From: Oleiphilaceae bacterium
Lineage (GTDB): Bacteria > Pseudomonadota > Gammaproteobacteria > Pseudomonadales > Oleiphilaceae
DNA: 64,000 nucleotides
Direction: 5' to 3'
Assembly: GCA_022447365.1 (NCBI GenBank)
Contig: JAKVBL010000007.1
Coordinates: forward strand, 62,001-126,000
The notes under the pieces are model-generated. The model did no database searches. It was not told the origin of the DNA and worked only from the letters and a program-made list of their open reading frames with translations. Made by a program: the position numbers and the translations under genes. Of this stretch, positions 1 to 8,260 are shown piece after piece (the first letter of the stretch is position 1; each line of letters opens with the position of its first letter).

Positions 1-369
1 GAAATGGATGCATTCCAACATGTGAATAACGTGGTTTATTTCAAATACTTTGAGAGTGCTCGAATTGCCTACTTTGAAGAGACTGGAATCAACGAATACA
101 TGCAAATTCATGGTATCGGGCCAATCTTGGGTTCAACGCAATGCCGCTTTAAAGCGCCGCTGACATACCCAGACAACATAACAGTTGCGACGAAAATAAC
201 CGAGTTAAGCGCAGATAGATTTACGATGAAGTATTTTGTTAAAAGCGACAAATCAGGCCGAATCGCAGCTGAGGGAGAAGGAACAATTGTGTTCTTTGAT
301 TACAACACTAATCAGAAACACCACATCCCAATTGAAATAGTCAAAACAATAAAAGAGTTAGATTTCTAA
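1..369 (+). CDS. Acyl-CoA thioesterase, 4HBT hot-dog family (5' end cut by window edge)
   Basis: Hot-dog-fold thioesterase of the YbgC/FadM type, which hydrolyses acyl-CoA thioesters in the cytoplasm. The reading frame is open to base 1, and the first visible residues (E-MDAFQHVNNVVYFKYFE) are the conserved family signature normally found about 15-20 residues from the start, so the true start lies left of the window. The Asp of MDAF is the usual catalytic position and HVNN the usual substrate-loop motif. About 122 residues are visible, close to the normal C-terminal extent. A strong hairpin follows. The substrate cannot be told from sequence. Confidence 0.85.
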   Translation, partial: EMDAFQHVNNVVYFKYFESARIAYFEETGINEYMQIHGIGPILGSTQCRFKAPLTYPDNITVATKITELSADRFTMKYFVKSDKSGRIAAEGEGTIVFFDYNTNQKHHIPIEIVKTIKELDF

Positions 370-376
370 ATCTGGT

Positions 377-417
377 AATTAGAGATGAGCGTGACAGCCA
401 TTGGCTCATCTCTAATT
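377..417. terminator. Bidirectional hairpin between convergent genes
   Basis: ATTAGAGATGAGC at 378-390 pairs perfectly with GCTCATCTCTAAT at 404-416, with a 13-base loop. It lies between the convergent thioesterase and MAPEG genes. There is no long T-tract, so it may be a weak or bidirectional terminator. Confidence 0.6.
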
Positions 418-427
418 TCGCAAATCG

Positions 428-853
428 CTACGATAATGAGGTCAAAGTGTTAATCGTTAACCAGAATAACGGCACGTTTGATAACGCAAATAACATGAAA
501 CGCAATTCAATTTTATTAACGAGTGATTGAAACAAGCTATGAACGATTCTCAAGCCCACATAAGCCCATGCAAGTGTTTCGTTCAAACCCTCTCCAAGAC
601 CGAGTAAAGCCATACTTATCGCAAGCGCATAAAATACAGTTGGCTGCTCCATTAGATGGTTGTAATTATCAGCCTTCCACCTCGCTTTCGATGGCAAACT
701 TGCCATTTGTTCGCCGTTAGGAATCGTTGCGTCTAATGTCATTCCTGACGCCTTAATCGCGGGAAGTCGGGTTGCTAACATCCACAACCATTGCACAAGC
801 GACCATGCAACAAGCACTACTACAGGAACTAAAATTTCATTAGTTATAGTCAT
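428..853 (-). CDS. MAPEG family membrane protein
   Basis: A 141-residue integral membrane protein of the MAPEG family (membrane-associated proteins in eicosanoid and glutathione metabolism). Three to four hydrophobic segments are visible: an N-terminal one at about residues 8-28, then about 70-90, 92-112 and 117-138. The family signature NHLMEQPTVFYALAI followed by AWAYVGLRIVHSL is clear. Bacterial members are mostly uncharacterised; some have glutathione transferase or peroxidase activity. It stands alone, convergent with the thioesterase, and its function here is not inferable. Confidence 0.85.
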   Translation of the reverse strand: MTITNEILVPVVVLVAWSLVQWLWMLATRLPAIKASGMTLDATIPNGEQMASLPSKARWKADNYNHLMEQPTVFYALAISMALLGLGEGLNETLAWAYVGLRIVHSLFQSLVNKIELRFMLFALSNVPLFWLTINTLTSLS

Positions 854-970
854 CTCTAAACCTTCTTATTGTCGTGAGAAGTTACAGCCTAACTAAAACT
901 CTTAAGCCTTACGGCGCTTAATGCAGATGAGTGTTGTGATAAGCGGCCAGTCGCAACATGACCTTTCAGG

Positions 971-1702
971 TCAATATTCAGGCATCAATTTTTCACAGCT
1001 CTGAGGTAGTTTTTTAATACTTTTCAAAAAAGCGTCTGAAGGTACGACAAATGCTCTAAATCTTCCTTTACTATCATTAGTGGCTGCAGATAGTACGCCA
1101 AGCAACGTTGCTTTATTGCCATTCAGTCCAACCAGTGCGGCACCGGAATCACCATGTTCAACCGCACAGTCTTTTATTCTAATCATTTGGTTCTTTTTGG
1201 GTGGTAACGCTAACTTACAGCTCTGCTCTGCATGAATACGAGAAGGATCAGACTTTGGATAGCCTGCAATCATAAAGCGTCGAAAGGAGTTTGTGTGATC
1301 GCCGGGTTTCATATGACCTAACATACAGCCAACCGGATATCGTAAACGCACTAGAGCCCAGTCTTTAAGTAGGGCCTGATCGTCGAAAGTTCCTTCAGGC
1401 AAATGCTTCGCAGCAACGGTGTAACTCATCGCTTCAGACTGCGCGACCAAAGCTCCGGCATTCAAGCCCGCTAGGAAATGAATTTTATTCGGTGAAAAAT
1501 AAGAACGGGTTTTGTAGTCGTATATGCAGTGCGCGGCGGTCAATACGGTATCGGGCGAAACAAGCGTTGCCGTACAGGATTGCTTCGCTTCAACACGCAA
1601 CTTACCTATTACATTCCATGGAGGTTGAGTCGCATCAACAACAGCACTCGAGGCAAGACATGGCCAAACCAGAATAAAAAACAAAAAGATGGAAGTCTTC
1701 AC
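971..1702 (-). CDS. Secreted trypsin-like serine protease (S1 family)
   Basis: A 243-residue protein with a Sec signal peptide (residues 1 to about 19, ending LASSA) and a chymotrypsin-fold domain. The catalytic triad is visible: His58 in TAAHC, Asp114 in KDWALVRL, and Ser186 in EHGDSGAAL. Several cysteines (43, 59, 126, 162, 179) fit extracytoplasmic disulfides. No PDZ domain is present, so it is not a DegP/DegS type, and no pro-peptide is obvious. It lies 42 bases downstream of the SulP gene on the same strand and may be transcribed with it. The substrate is unknown. Confidence 0.85.
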   Translation of the reverse strand: MKTSIFLFFILVWPCLASSAVVDATQPPWNVIGKLRVEAKQSCTATLVSPDTVLTAAHCIYDYKTRSYFSPNKIHFLAGLNAGALVAQSEAMSYTVAAKHLPEGTFDDQALLKDWALVRLRYPVGCMLGHMKPGDHTNSFRRFMIAGYPKSDPSRIHAEQSCKLALPPKKNQMIRIKDCAVEHGDSGAALVGLNGNKATLLGVLSAATNDSKGRFRAFVVPSDAFLKSIKKLPQSCEKLMPEY

Positions 1703-1744
1703 AGTATCTCCTACGTAATTTTCGGCAGGAGTATAGTTAAAGAT

Positions 1745-3364
1745 TTAGCGCTTCAGCGCCTCAAAGGCATCATATTGGGATAAGTACTTGTTACCCGTCA
1801 AACGGTCATAAAACCCAGCAGTTGCAAGTTTGTCATCAACAGGACCTTTCACTTCAGACAAGTGCAGTAAAACACCTTGTTCGAATAATTTGTTATTAAG
1901 GTTCTCGAGCATGGTTAACGCACTATAGTCAACTTCGTTTACCGCGCTGCATTGAATAATCACATGGGCAATTTGATCGCGCTTGTATAGCTCATTAAGA
2001 ACGTATGCTTGCAACATCTCAGCGTTTGCAAAAAACAAACTTTCATCCTGCCTCACACTCAGCACTCTGGGACAAGTCGTCACATCAAATCGCTTCACGT
2101 TCCTAAAGTGCTCTGTTCCCTCTAATAACCCAACCTCTGCAATGTGCGGTTTAGACGTCCTGTATAAGTGAAGACATAAGGAAATAATTACACCCGAAAT
2201 AACACCAGCCTCAACGCCCGAAGTAAGCGTGATAACCACGGTCGCTGCTACAGCAAGAAAATCACTTTTTGAATAGAGCCACGTACGTTTAAACACCACA
2301 AACTCCATCAACCCAATAACAGCAACAATGATCAACGAGGCCAAAACAACTTTTGGGAGGTAATAGATATAGGGCGTTAAAAACAGTGCCGCCAACGCAA
2401 CACCAAGTGCTACATATAGGTTAGATAACTTAGTCGCTGCGCCGGCCTCAAAATTCACGGCAGATCGTGAAAACCCTCCGGTAACTGGCATTCCTCCGGA
2501 TAGGCCAGATGCAATATTTGACGCTCCGAGTCCAATAAGCTCACGATTCGGGATAATAGTTTCTCGCTTTTTAGCACCAAGAGTTTGAGCAACCGATACA
2601 GACTCGACATACCCAATCAAACTAATCATTAAAGCCGGTAATGCCAGCTTCTCGACAATCGAAACATCAACTTCGGCAAAAGAGATACTAGGCAACCCCT
2701 GAGGTATATAACCAACAACTGCAACCCCTATTGCTTCTAGGTCAAAAAAGAACGACATACACGAAGCTAAAACGACTAGCAAAAATGGCACTGCTTTGCT
2801 GATTAAATTCGCGATACCCGCTGGCATTAAGCGCGAGAAAATCTGAGTACCAAATTGTTTATTTAATAAAAGGATTGTCAAGCAGGTTACGCCAAGCGCC
2901 AATGTTGAATTAAACGACGAGATATCAAACGCCGAAAAATGATCTATTTGCTTCGCAACAATAATCAAACTAGAAGCCGTAATAAATCCTGACACGACTG
3001 GCTTTGATATAAAGTTAATGATCAGCCCGAGCCGAAATAAACCAAACAAGACGAGGAAAAGCCCCGACAGCAAAGCCAGTACAATACTTGCTTCTGCGTA
3101 TCCGACATCCACATTTTCACTAACTGAACCTATGGCCGATGCGGTCATTAAGGAGATGATTGCGACAGGCCCCACAGATAGCGTCGTACTGCTACCAAAA
3201 AGGCTATAAACAACGATGGGTAAAATACTAGAAAATAAACCGACCTGAGGAGGAAGGCCGGCCAGCATTGCGTAAGCAATGGATTGAGGAATCAGCAAAG
3301 CAGTTACGATAAACGCAGCGATAATATCGTTAACAAATAACTGCTTCGAATAATACTGATTCAC
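1745..3364 (-). CDS. SulP-family anion transporter with STAS domain
   Basis: A 539-residue inner-membrane transporter of the SulP/SLC26 family (sulfate, bicarbonate or other anions). The N-terminal family motif around IPQSIAYAMLAGLPPQVGL, about 10-12 hydrophobic segments to roughly residue 405, and a C-terminal cytoplasmic STAS domain (about 420-539, with CSAVNEVDYSALTMLENL) are present. It is the last gene of a minus-strand set with the DUF442 protein (27 bases upstream) and the ETHE1-like dioxygenase. Because those enzymes convert persulfide sulfur to sulfite, export or exchange of sulfite/sulfate is a reasonable inference, but the substrate is not provable from sequence. Confidence 0.85.
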   Translation of the reverse strand: MNQYYSKQLFVNDIIAAFIVTALLIPQSIAYAMLAGLPPQVGLFSSILPIVVYSLFGSSTTLSVGPVAIISLMTASAIGSVSENVDVGYAEASIVLALLSGLFLVLFGLFRLGLIINFISKPVVSGFITASSLIIVAKQIDHFSAFDISSFNSTLALGVTCLTILLLNKQFGTQIFSRLMPAGIANLISKAVPFLLVVLASCMSFFFDLEAIGVAVVGYIPQGLPSISFAEVDVSIVEKLALPALMISLIGYVESVSVAQTLGAKKRETIIPNRELIGLGASNIASGLSGGMPVTGGFSRSAVNFEAGAATKLSNLYVALGVALAALFLTPYIYYLPKVVLASLIIVAVIGLMEFVVFKRTWLYSKSDFLAVAATVVITLTSGVEAGVISGVIISLCLHLYRTSKPHIAEVGLLEGTEHFRNVKRFDVTTCPRVLSVRQDESLFFANAEMLQAYVLNELYKRDQIAHVIIQCSAVNEVDYSALTMLENLNNKLFEQGVLLHLSEVKGPVDDKLATAGFYDRLTGNKYLSQYDAFEALKR

Positions 3365-3391
3365 AGAGTCATCAACCCAAAAGAAAATCGA

Positions 3392-3721
3392 TTAAATTTT
3401 GCTGCTTTCTTCCCATATGATCGTGCAACGATTGCCCGTTCGGCAATAAGCATGCGTTACGAGACCCGCATCAAGTTCGCTTTTAAATTCTTGGACTTGG
3501 CTTGCTTGAAGTTGACCTCCGGCAAAAGGAATGGCAACGAACTTAATTCCAAGTTTCTCTGCCGCTTGCGCAATCTCTTCATATGGAGTTTGATCGGCAG
3601 CCTCGCCATTCGGACGGTTACAAATAAGAAGTTCTATACCCATGTCAGCTAAGCTAGAAACGTCGACAACAGTAATCTGATCTGAAACCGTATATTTTTC
3701 TGCAATCTTTTTAATTTCCAT
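3392..3721 (-). CDS. DUF442 / TIGR01244-family phosphatase-like sulfur transferase
   Basis: A 109-residue protein of the DUF442 family, the dual-specificity-phosphatase-like domain often fused to or found next to Blh/ETHE1 persulfide dioxygenases. The loop YCRTGNRC (Cys93 to Arg98) is the active-site phosphatase-type loop, and ICNRPNGE (33-40) is the second conserved block. In the family this domain is thought to work as a sulfurtransferase that relays persulfide. It sits 23 bases downstream of the dioxygenase gene and 27 bases upstream of sulP. Here it is a separate polypeptide, not the N-terminal domain of a fusion. Confidence 0.8.
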   Translation of the reverse strand: MEIKKIAEKYTVSDQITVVDVSSLADMGIELLICNRPNGEAADQTPYEEIAQAAEKLGIKFVAIPFAGGQLQASQVQEFKSELDAGLVTHAYCRTGNRCTIIWEESSKI

Positions 3722-3744
3722 AATATTCTCAGTGCTTGTTTGTT

Positions 3745-4635
3745 TTAACCAAAGGCATTAATTGGAACCTTAAAGTAACGAACGCCGTTATCTTCAGCGT
3801 CGAGCAAAAATCCAGCCCGCATGTTTACTTGTAAGGAAGGAATAATTAAACGCGGCATATCTAGTGTCGCGTCTCGCTGTTCTCTTAATGAAACAAAGTC
3901 TACTTTCTTTATCGTTGTCGAGATATGAACGTTTTTGTTTTTCCGCTCTCCAACGGTAGAGACGAACTCCAGTTCACGACCATCAGGTTGGTAGTCGTGG
4001 CACATATAAAGGCGTGTTTCATCGGGAAGGGAAAATATCTTCTGAATAGAGTCATACAATACGCTCGCGCTACCGCCAGGAAAATCACACCGTGCCGTGC
4101 CCGAATCAGGCATGAATAAGGTATCGCCAACGAAAGCTGCATCACCAATCACATGCGTCACACAAGCGGCGGTATGTCCAGGAGTAAACAGCGCAATGCA
4201 CTCAATATTGCCAATCTTATATTGCTCGTCCATGGCAAACAGATAGTCGAACTGCGATCCATCGCGAGCAAATTTGCTACCTTCATTGAAGATTTTTCCG
4301 AAGCAGTCTTGAACCGTCAAGATCTGTTCTCCGATCGCTAATCTTCCCCCTAACCTCTCTTTTATATATGGTGCTGCTGATAAATGATCCGCATGCACGT
4401 GCGTCTCAATGATCCATTCGAGAGACAAAGATTTATTTTGCACATAACGGATAAGTCTATCTGCACTATCATGCGAGATTCGACCAGACGCGTGATTAAA
4501 GTCTAATACTGAATCGATAATTGCACAGTGTTTAGTGGTGGGGTCAATAACAATATAAGAAAAGGTGTTTGAATCTTTATCGAAGAAATGAACTACTTCT
4601 GGGAGAATCCCAGACTCATCTCTCTTTTTCGCCAC
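3745..4635 (-). CDS. ETHE1/Blh-like persulfide dioxygenase (MBL fold)
   Basis: A 296-residue metallo-beta-lactamase-fold hydrolase most like ETHE1/Blh persulfide dioxygenases, which oxidise glutathione persulfide to sulfite with a mononuclear iron. Metal-site residues are visible: His79, His81, Asp83 and His84 in THVHADHLSAA, His154 in FTPGHTAAC, Asp171 in VGDTLF, and His213 in MCHDY. The RCDFPGG block at 182-188 is typical of this family. It is first in the operon with DUF442 and sulP. A symmetrical AT-rich element lies about 80 bases upstream. The BigR-like repressor at 41756-42061 is a candidate regulator. The family call is firm; the physiological substrate is inferred. Confidence 0.85.
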   Translation of the reverse strand: MAKKRDESGILPEVVHFFDKDSNTFSYIVIDPTTKHCAIIDSVLDFNHASGRISHDSADRLIRYVQNKSLSLEWIIETHVHADHLSAAPYIKERLGGRLAIGEQILTVQDCFGKIFNEGSKFARDGSQFDYLFAMDEQYKIGNIECIALFTPGHTAACVTHVIGDAAFVGDTLFMPDSGTARCDFPGGSASVLYDSIQKIFSLPDETRLYMCHDYQPDGRELEFVSTVGERKNKNVHISTTIKKVDFVSLREQRDATLDMPRLIIPSLQVNMRAGFLLDAEDNGVRYFKVPINAFG

Positions 4636-4715
4636 GGTAATTATTCCTTAGTTCATTAGTGCAGTTTGCTTAGTAAAATATCATAGTGAGTATATATCAA
4701 CGCTATTAAATCAAA

Positions 4716-4735
4716 AAGATATATCCTTATATCTT
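4716..4735. promoter_or_regulatory. AT-rich palindrome upstream of the persulfide dioxygenase operon
   Basis: AAGATATA (4716-4723) and TATATCTT (4728-4735) form 8-base inverted arms around TCCT. It lies 81 bases before the dioxygenase start, where a repressor operator would be expected. It shares the AGATAT core with the larger palindrome in front of the BigR-like operon at 42929-42963. That a common ArsR-family regulator binds both is inference. Confidence 0.4.
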
Positions 4736-4815
4736 ATTGCTATAAGTTGTTTTTATTCGAAAATACCCTTTAGTTGTTTAAAGAGGATCTCATAATAATG
4801 ATTCAGCAAAGCTAA

Positions 4816-5490
4816 CTAATTCTTAGAGAAGTAGATATTGCGATAACTCGCTTGGGCATCTTGTTTTGAATTGTCTGTGTCAGTCATGATCGCAATTGCA
4901 TCAATACGGGATATGTCCTTACCGAAAAACGCCTTAAAGTCTTCTTTCAAATTGCGTTTCTCGGTATACCAAGTCCCTGACGCCGAACTTGCATTTTTTA
5001 CGGGAACCATTTGGGCGTTGTCGCCGGCAAAGGAATTTGGCCAAGCATCTTTGCTCGTAGCGCTAGAAGACCAAACATAGTTTAGTGCGATCGTATTCCA
5101 GAAAAACAAACCACCATCAACAACAACATACATTCGTGCAACATAATCATCACCTGACTTACTTTGCTCATCTAATGCAGCTAAGCTCTTATCGGACCTC
5201 CACTCCCAATTCAAGTAAGGAAATTCGTTAATATCGATATCTTGTTTCAAAAACAGGCCTGACGCACTTGCATTGCTGATTGCCCTCAAGAATGACGCTC
5301 CGTCACTATCACGCTCGAGCATATACTGCGTCTCTCCCTCAAATGACTTTGACTCCCATTGTTTTAGGTCGTCTTCTGAGGGAGACAAAACTGATAAGGT
5401 CTCTGCATAAACCGCCTTACTTGCACCAAGCAATACCGCTAATAAAAAGCTCATGACTAAACGAGCTGCTTTTACTCCACGCATTTTCAT
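4816..5490 (-). CDS. DUF3047 family exported protein
   Basis: A 224-residue protein with a Sec signal peptide (hydrophobic run at about residues 11-28, ending AVYA) followed by a DUF3047 domain. Recognisable blocks are YLNWEWRSDKSL, DDYVARMYVVVDGG, NTIALNYVWSSS and IDAIAIMTDTDNS near the end. The family is widespread in aquatic gammaproteobacteria and has no established function; the fold is probably a carbohydrate-binding-like beta sandwich. It stands as a single gene between mmsB and the sulfide operon. No function is claimed. Confidence 0.75.
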   Translation of the reverse strand: MKMRGVKAARLVMSFLLAVLLGASKAVYAETLSVLSPSEDDLKQWESKSFEGETQYMLERDSDGASFLRAISNASASGLFLKQDIDINEFPYLNWEWRSDKSLAALDEQSKSGDDYVARMYVVVDGGLFFWNTIALNYVWSSSATSKDAWPNSFAGDNAQMVPVKNASSASGTWYTEKRNLKEDFKAFFGKDISRIDAIAIMTDTDNSKQDAQASYRNIYFSKN

Positions 5491-5564
5491 ACCCTACAAT
5501 TGTTTAGAGGACACTATAGACAAATTATGACTGCAAAGTTCCTCGCACAAAAACTGTAGACAAT

Positions 5565-5590
5565 AAAAAAGGAGCTCTACGGCTCCTTGT
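5565..5590 (-). terminator. Rho-independent terminator after mmsB
   Basis: GGAGC (5571-5575) pairs with GCTCC (5582-5586), extended by AA/TT. On the minus strand the stem is followed by a run of T (the AAAAAA at 5565-5570). It lies just downstream of the mmsB stop. Confidence 0.75.
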
Positions 5591-5609
5591 AATAGCAATG
5601 ACGGCGTTT

Positions 5610-6506
5610 TTATTTAGCGATATCTTCAAGAATACTAGAAAAATCCTTCTTTCCTTCTCCTGAATCTTGCTTATCGACATACATGTCATGTGCAGCACGA
5701 CCTAGAGGCGTTTTACTTGAAGTTTCGACAGCATTCTCCATCGCCAAGCCTAAGTCTTTGGCCATTAGATCTACCATAAAACCCGGTCGATAATCATTCG
5801 AGGCAGGGCTTGTCGGCATAACATTGGGATAAGGATTATATTTTTCTAGGCTCCAATTTTTTCCAGAACTAGCCAGCATGATTTCAGACAATACAGATGG
5901 ATCTAGCCCATTATTTGCGCCTAGATTTAATGCCTCAGATGTTCCGATCATGTGTATTGCTAGCAGCATGTTGTTACACATTTTGGCAACCTGCCCCGCA
6001 CCTTCAGGACCTGCATGGAATATATTAGCCCCCATTGCGCCTAAGATAGGTTGCGCCTTTTCAAAGGCAACAGCATCCCCACCACACATAAACGTTAAAC
6101 TACCCGCAGCTGCTGCGGCAACGCCTCCGGAGACTGGCGCATCAACCATATCGATACCGTTTTCACGACAAGCGTCGTGCACGCTTCTGGCTGTTGCGGC
6201 ATCAATCGTTGAGGAATCAATAATCAGAGGCTTGTTGCTGAGCTGTTCGAGCAAACCCTGTTTGGCATTTGGCTCGCCTAAAAATAGAGAAGCCACATGC
6301 TTTCCAGCAGGGAGCATTGTAATAATGACGTCTGATGTTTTTACCGCATCCTCCAAAGACTGCGCTTTATGCGCGCCTTCTCTAACTAAGCTTTCAACGA
6401 GCTCAGGCATCAAATCAATCGCATAAACCGAATGACCGGCCTTGATCAAATTCAAAGCCATTGGGCCGCCCATATTACCGAGACCAACAAACGTAATCGT
6501 TGCCAT
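5610..6506 (-). CDS. mmsB: 3-hydroxyisobutyrate dehydrogenase
   Basis: NAD-dependent oxidation of 3-hydroxyisobutyrate to methylmalonate semialdehyde in valine catabolism. The 298-residue length is standard. The Rossmann motif GLGNMGGPMA is at 8-17, the substrate-binding block DAPVSGG at 122-128, and the catalytic Lys175 in GQVAKMCNNM. The gene is 44 bases downstream of mmsA on the same strand, so the pair forms a two-gene operon that catalyses successive steps. A terminator closes it. Confidence 0.93.
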   Translation of the reverse strand: MATITFVGLGNMGGPMALNLIKAGHSVYAIDLMPELVESLVREGAHKAQSLEDAVKTSDVIITMLPAGKHVASLFLGEPNAKQGLLEQLSNKPLIIDSSTIDAATARSVHDACRENGIDMVDAPVSGGVAAAAAGSLTFMCGGDAVAFEKAQPILGAMGANIFHAGPEGAGQVAKMCNNMLLAIHMIGTSEALNLGANNGLDPSVLSEIMLASSGKNWSLEKYNPYPNVMPTSPASNDYRPGFMVDLMAKDLGLAMENAVETSSKTPLGRAAHDMYVDKQDSGEGKKDFSSILEDIAK

Positions 6507-6550
6507 AATTTATCCTTGTTTTTATCAGCAAATTAAAAATGAAATGCTTC

Positions 6551-8047
6551 TTACTTTAACGAGATACTCATGTTCGGGCCGGATGACTGATTTTCCGTAG
6601 CTTTCCAGTTTGAGGTCACGGTTTTAGTTTCGGTATAAAACCTGACGGCTTGTTTTCCATAAGCATGCAAGTCACCCATAAAGGAACCTTTCCAACCAGT
6701 GAACGAGAAAAACGGCAAAGGAACAGGTATAGGCAAATTAATACCCACTTGACCAACTTCAACCTCGTGCTGATAACGGCGAGCACTGATCCCAGACTGA
6801 GTAAATATAGACGTACCGTTGCCATAAGGACTGCTGTTAACCAAATCCAAGGCTGCATCCAGAGAATCAACATTAATACAACATACTACTGGGCCGAATA
6901 TTTCTTGTTGATATATATCCATATTAGTAGAAACATCTTTAAAGAGCGTTGGCCCGACCCAGTTTCCGTCTGGATATCCGTCAACAACGACGCCTCGCCC
7001 ATCAACTAAACATGTCGCTCCTTGCGTAATTCCAGACTCGATCAATGACTCAATTCTTTGTTTGCTTGCCGGTGTAATCACCGGACCAAACGCAGCATTA
7101 GGGTCATCCCACGCACCTGGCTTCACATTTCGCAAGCGCTCTGCTAAGTCGTCAGCCCACTTAATTGTTTCGCCGACAAATACAATGACACTAATCGCCA
7201 TACAACGCTGTCCTGCAGCGCCTACCGTAGCGCCAACTAATGCATTCATTACAGTTGCCTTATCGGCATCAGGCATAACAACCATGTGATTCTTGGCACC
7301 CGCGAAGCATTGAGCGCGCTTTAACTGATTGGTTGCCGTGCGATACACGTGCGCAGCGACCGGCACAGAGCCAACAAAAGATGTCGCGACAACGTCTTCA
7401 TGATTTAAGAGATAATTAACCTGATCCTTGTCGCCATGGATCACTTGAACCAAACCTGCAGGTGCGCCCGCTTCTATAAACAACTCTATTAAACGCATGG
7501 TTGCCAACGGGACCTGTTCAGACGGTTTGAGAATCATAGCGTTGCCGCATGCCGTCGCCATCGGGAACATCCACAAAGGAATCATGGCAGGGAAGTTAAA
7601 TGGCGTAATGCCAAGCGTAACGCCGAGTGACTGCGTGATACTGTACGTATCAACCTCTCGCGCAACATTCTCAACCGTTTCCCCCATAACTAAGCTAGGA
7701 ATATTGCACGCCTGCTCGACGACTTCTATTCCACGCCAAACATCGCCCATAGCATCTTCGATGTTCTTACCTGTGTCGACCGCTAAGATTTCTGCTATCT
7801 CGCGCTGCTTCTCTTTTAATAGGTGTTGATAGCGAAACATTAAACGAGAACGATCCGTCACTGCAGTATTTTTCCAAGCTTTATAGGCTTGTTTAGCGCC
7901 TTCAATAGCTAGCTCAATTTCAGCTTCAGACGCGCATGGCACTTCAGCAAGGACTTCTTGGGTTGCTGGATTTAATACAGGTAATTTGTTTTGGCTTGTG
8001 CTTTCAACGAACTCGCCGTTTATCAACAAAGGGACTTGAACTGGCAT
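6551..8047 (-). CDS. mmsA: Methylmalonate-semialdehyde dehydrogenase (CoA-acylating)
   Basis: Converts methylmalonate semialdehyde, with CoA and NAD, to propionyl-CoA and CO2. It is 498 residues, the usual family length. The cofactor block ITPFNFPAM is at 147-155, KPSEQ at 174-178, and the nucleophile Cys282 in [11 protein letters not shown]. The segment [16 protein letters not shown] (247-262) is characteristic of MmsA and differs from ordinary aldehyde dehydrogenases, where a catalytic Glu sits. First gene of the mmsAB operon, divergent from asmA across 207-213 bases. Confidence 0.93.
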   Translation of the reverse strand: MPVQVPLLINGEFVESTSQNKLPVLNPATQEVLAEVPCASEAEIELAIEGAKQAYKAWKNTAVTDRSRLMFRYQHLLKEKQREIAEILAVDTGKNIEDAMGDVWRGIEVVEQACNIPSLVMGETVENVAREVDTYSITQSLGVTLGITPFNFPAMIPLWMFPMATACGNAMILKPSEQVPLATMRLIELFIEAGAPAGLVQVIHGDKDQVNYLLNHEDVVATSFVGSVPVAAHVYRTATNQLKRAQCFAGAKNHMVVMPDADKATVMNALVGATVGAAGQRCMAISVIVFVGETIKWADDLAERLRNVKPGAWDDPNAAFGPVITPASKQRIESLIESGITQGATCLVDGRGVVVDGYPDGNWVGPTLFKDVSTNMDIYQQEIFGPVVCCINVDSLDAALDLVNSSPYGNGTSIFTQSGISARRYQHEVEVGQVGINLPIPVPLPFFSFTGWKGSFMGDLHAYGKQAVRFYTETKTVTSNWKATENQSSGPNMSISLK

Positions 8048-8113
8048 AGATATTCCTAACAGGTTTTATTTTTATTCAACTTAGTAACTCTACTCTAGTT
8101 TTAAATACATAGG

Positions 8114-8144
8114 ACTGATCAAAACTTGCTTTTTAACTGATCAA
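8114..8144. promoter_or_regulatory. Direct repeat ACTGATCAA x2 upstream of mmsA
   Basis: ACTGATCAA occurs at 8114-8122 and again at 8136-8144, 22 bases apart (two helical turns). Each copy contains the palindrome TGATCA. The pair is in the mmsA/asmA divergent region, 67-97 bases before mmsA. The arrangement fits a dimeric regulator bound to one DNA face; no regulator can be named. Confidence 0.35.
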
Positions 8145-8260
8145 TATGGACAAACACTTTGAAGATAAAGCGCAAATGTCTAAACCGTAAACTCCTGTTA
8201 GTCCAATGGATATATTCGACTCACTAAGATTTAGACTCGAATTATCAACAGTCATTGGCC

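Noticed and set aside
523-720. 65-codon plus-strand frame opposite the MAPEG gene
   Set aside because: Antisense to a recognisable family; no motif.
5878-6426. 182-codon plus-strand frame opposite mmsB
   Set aside because: It is fully antisense to a clear mmsB with all motifs, and its product shows no domain.
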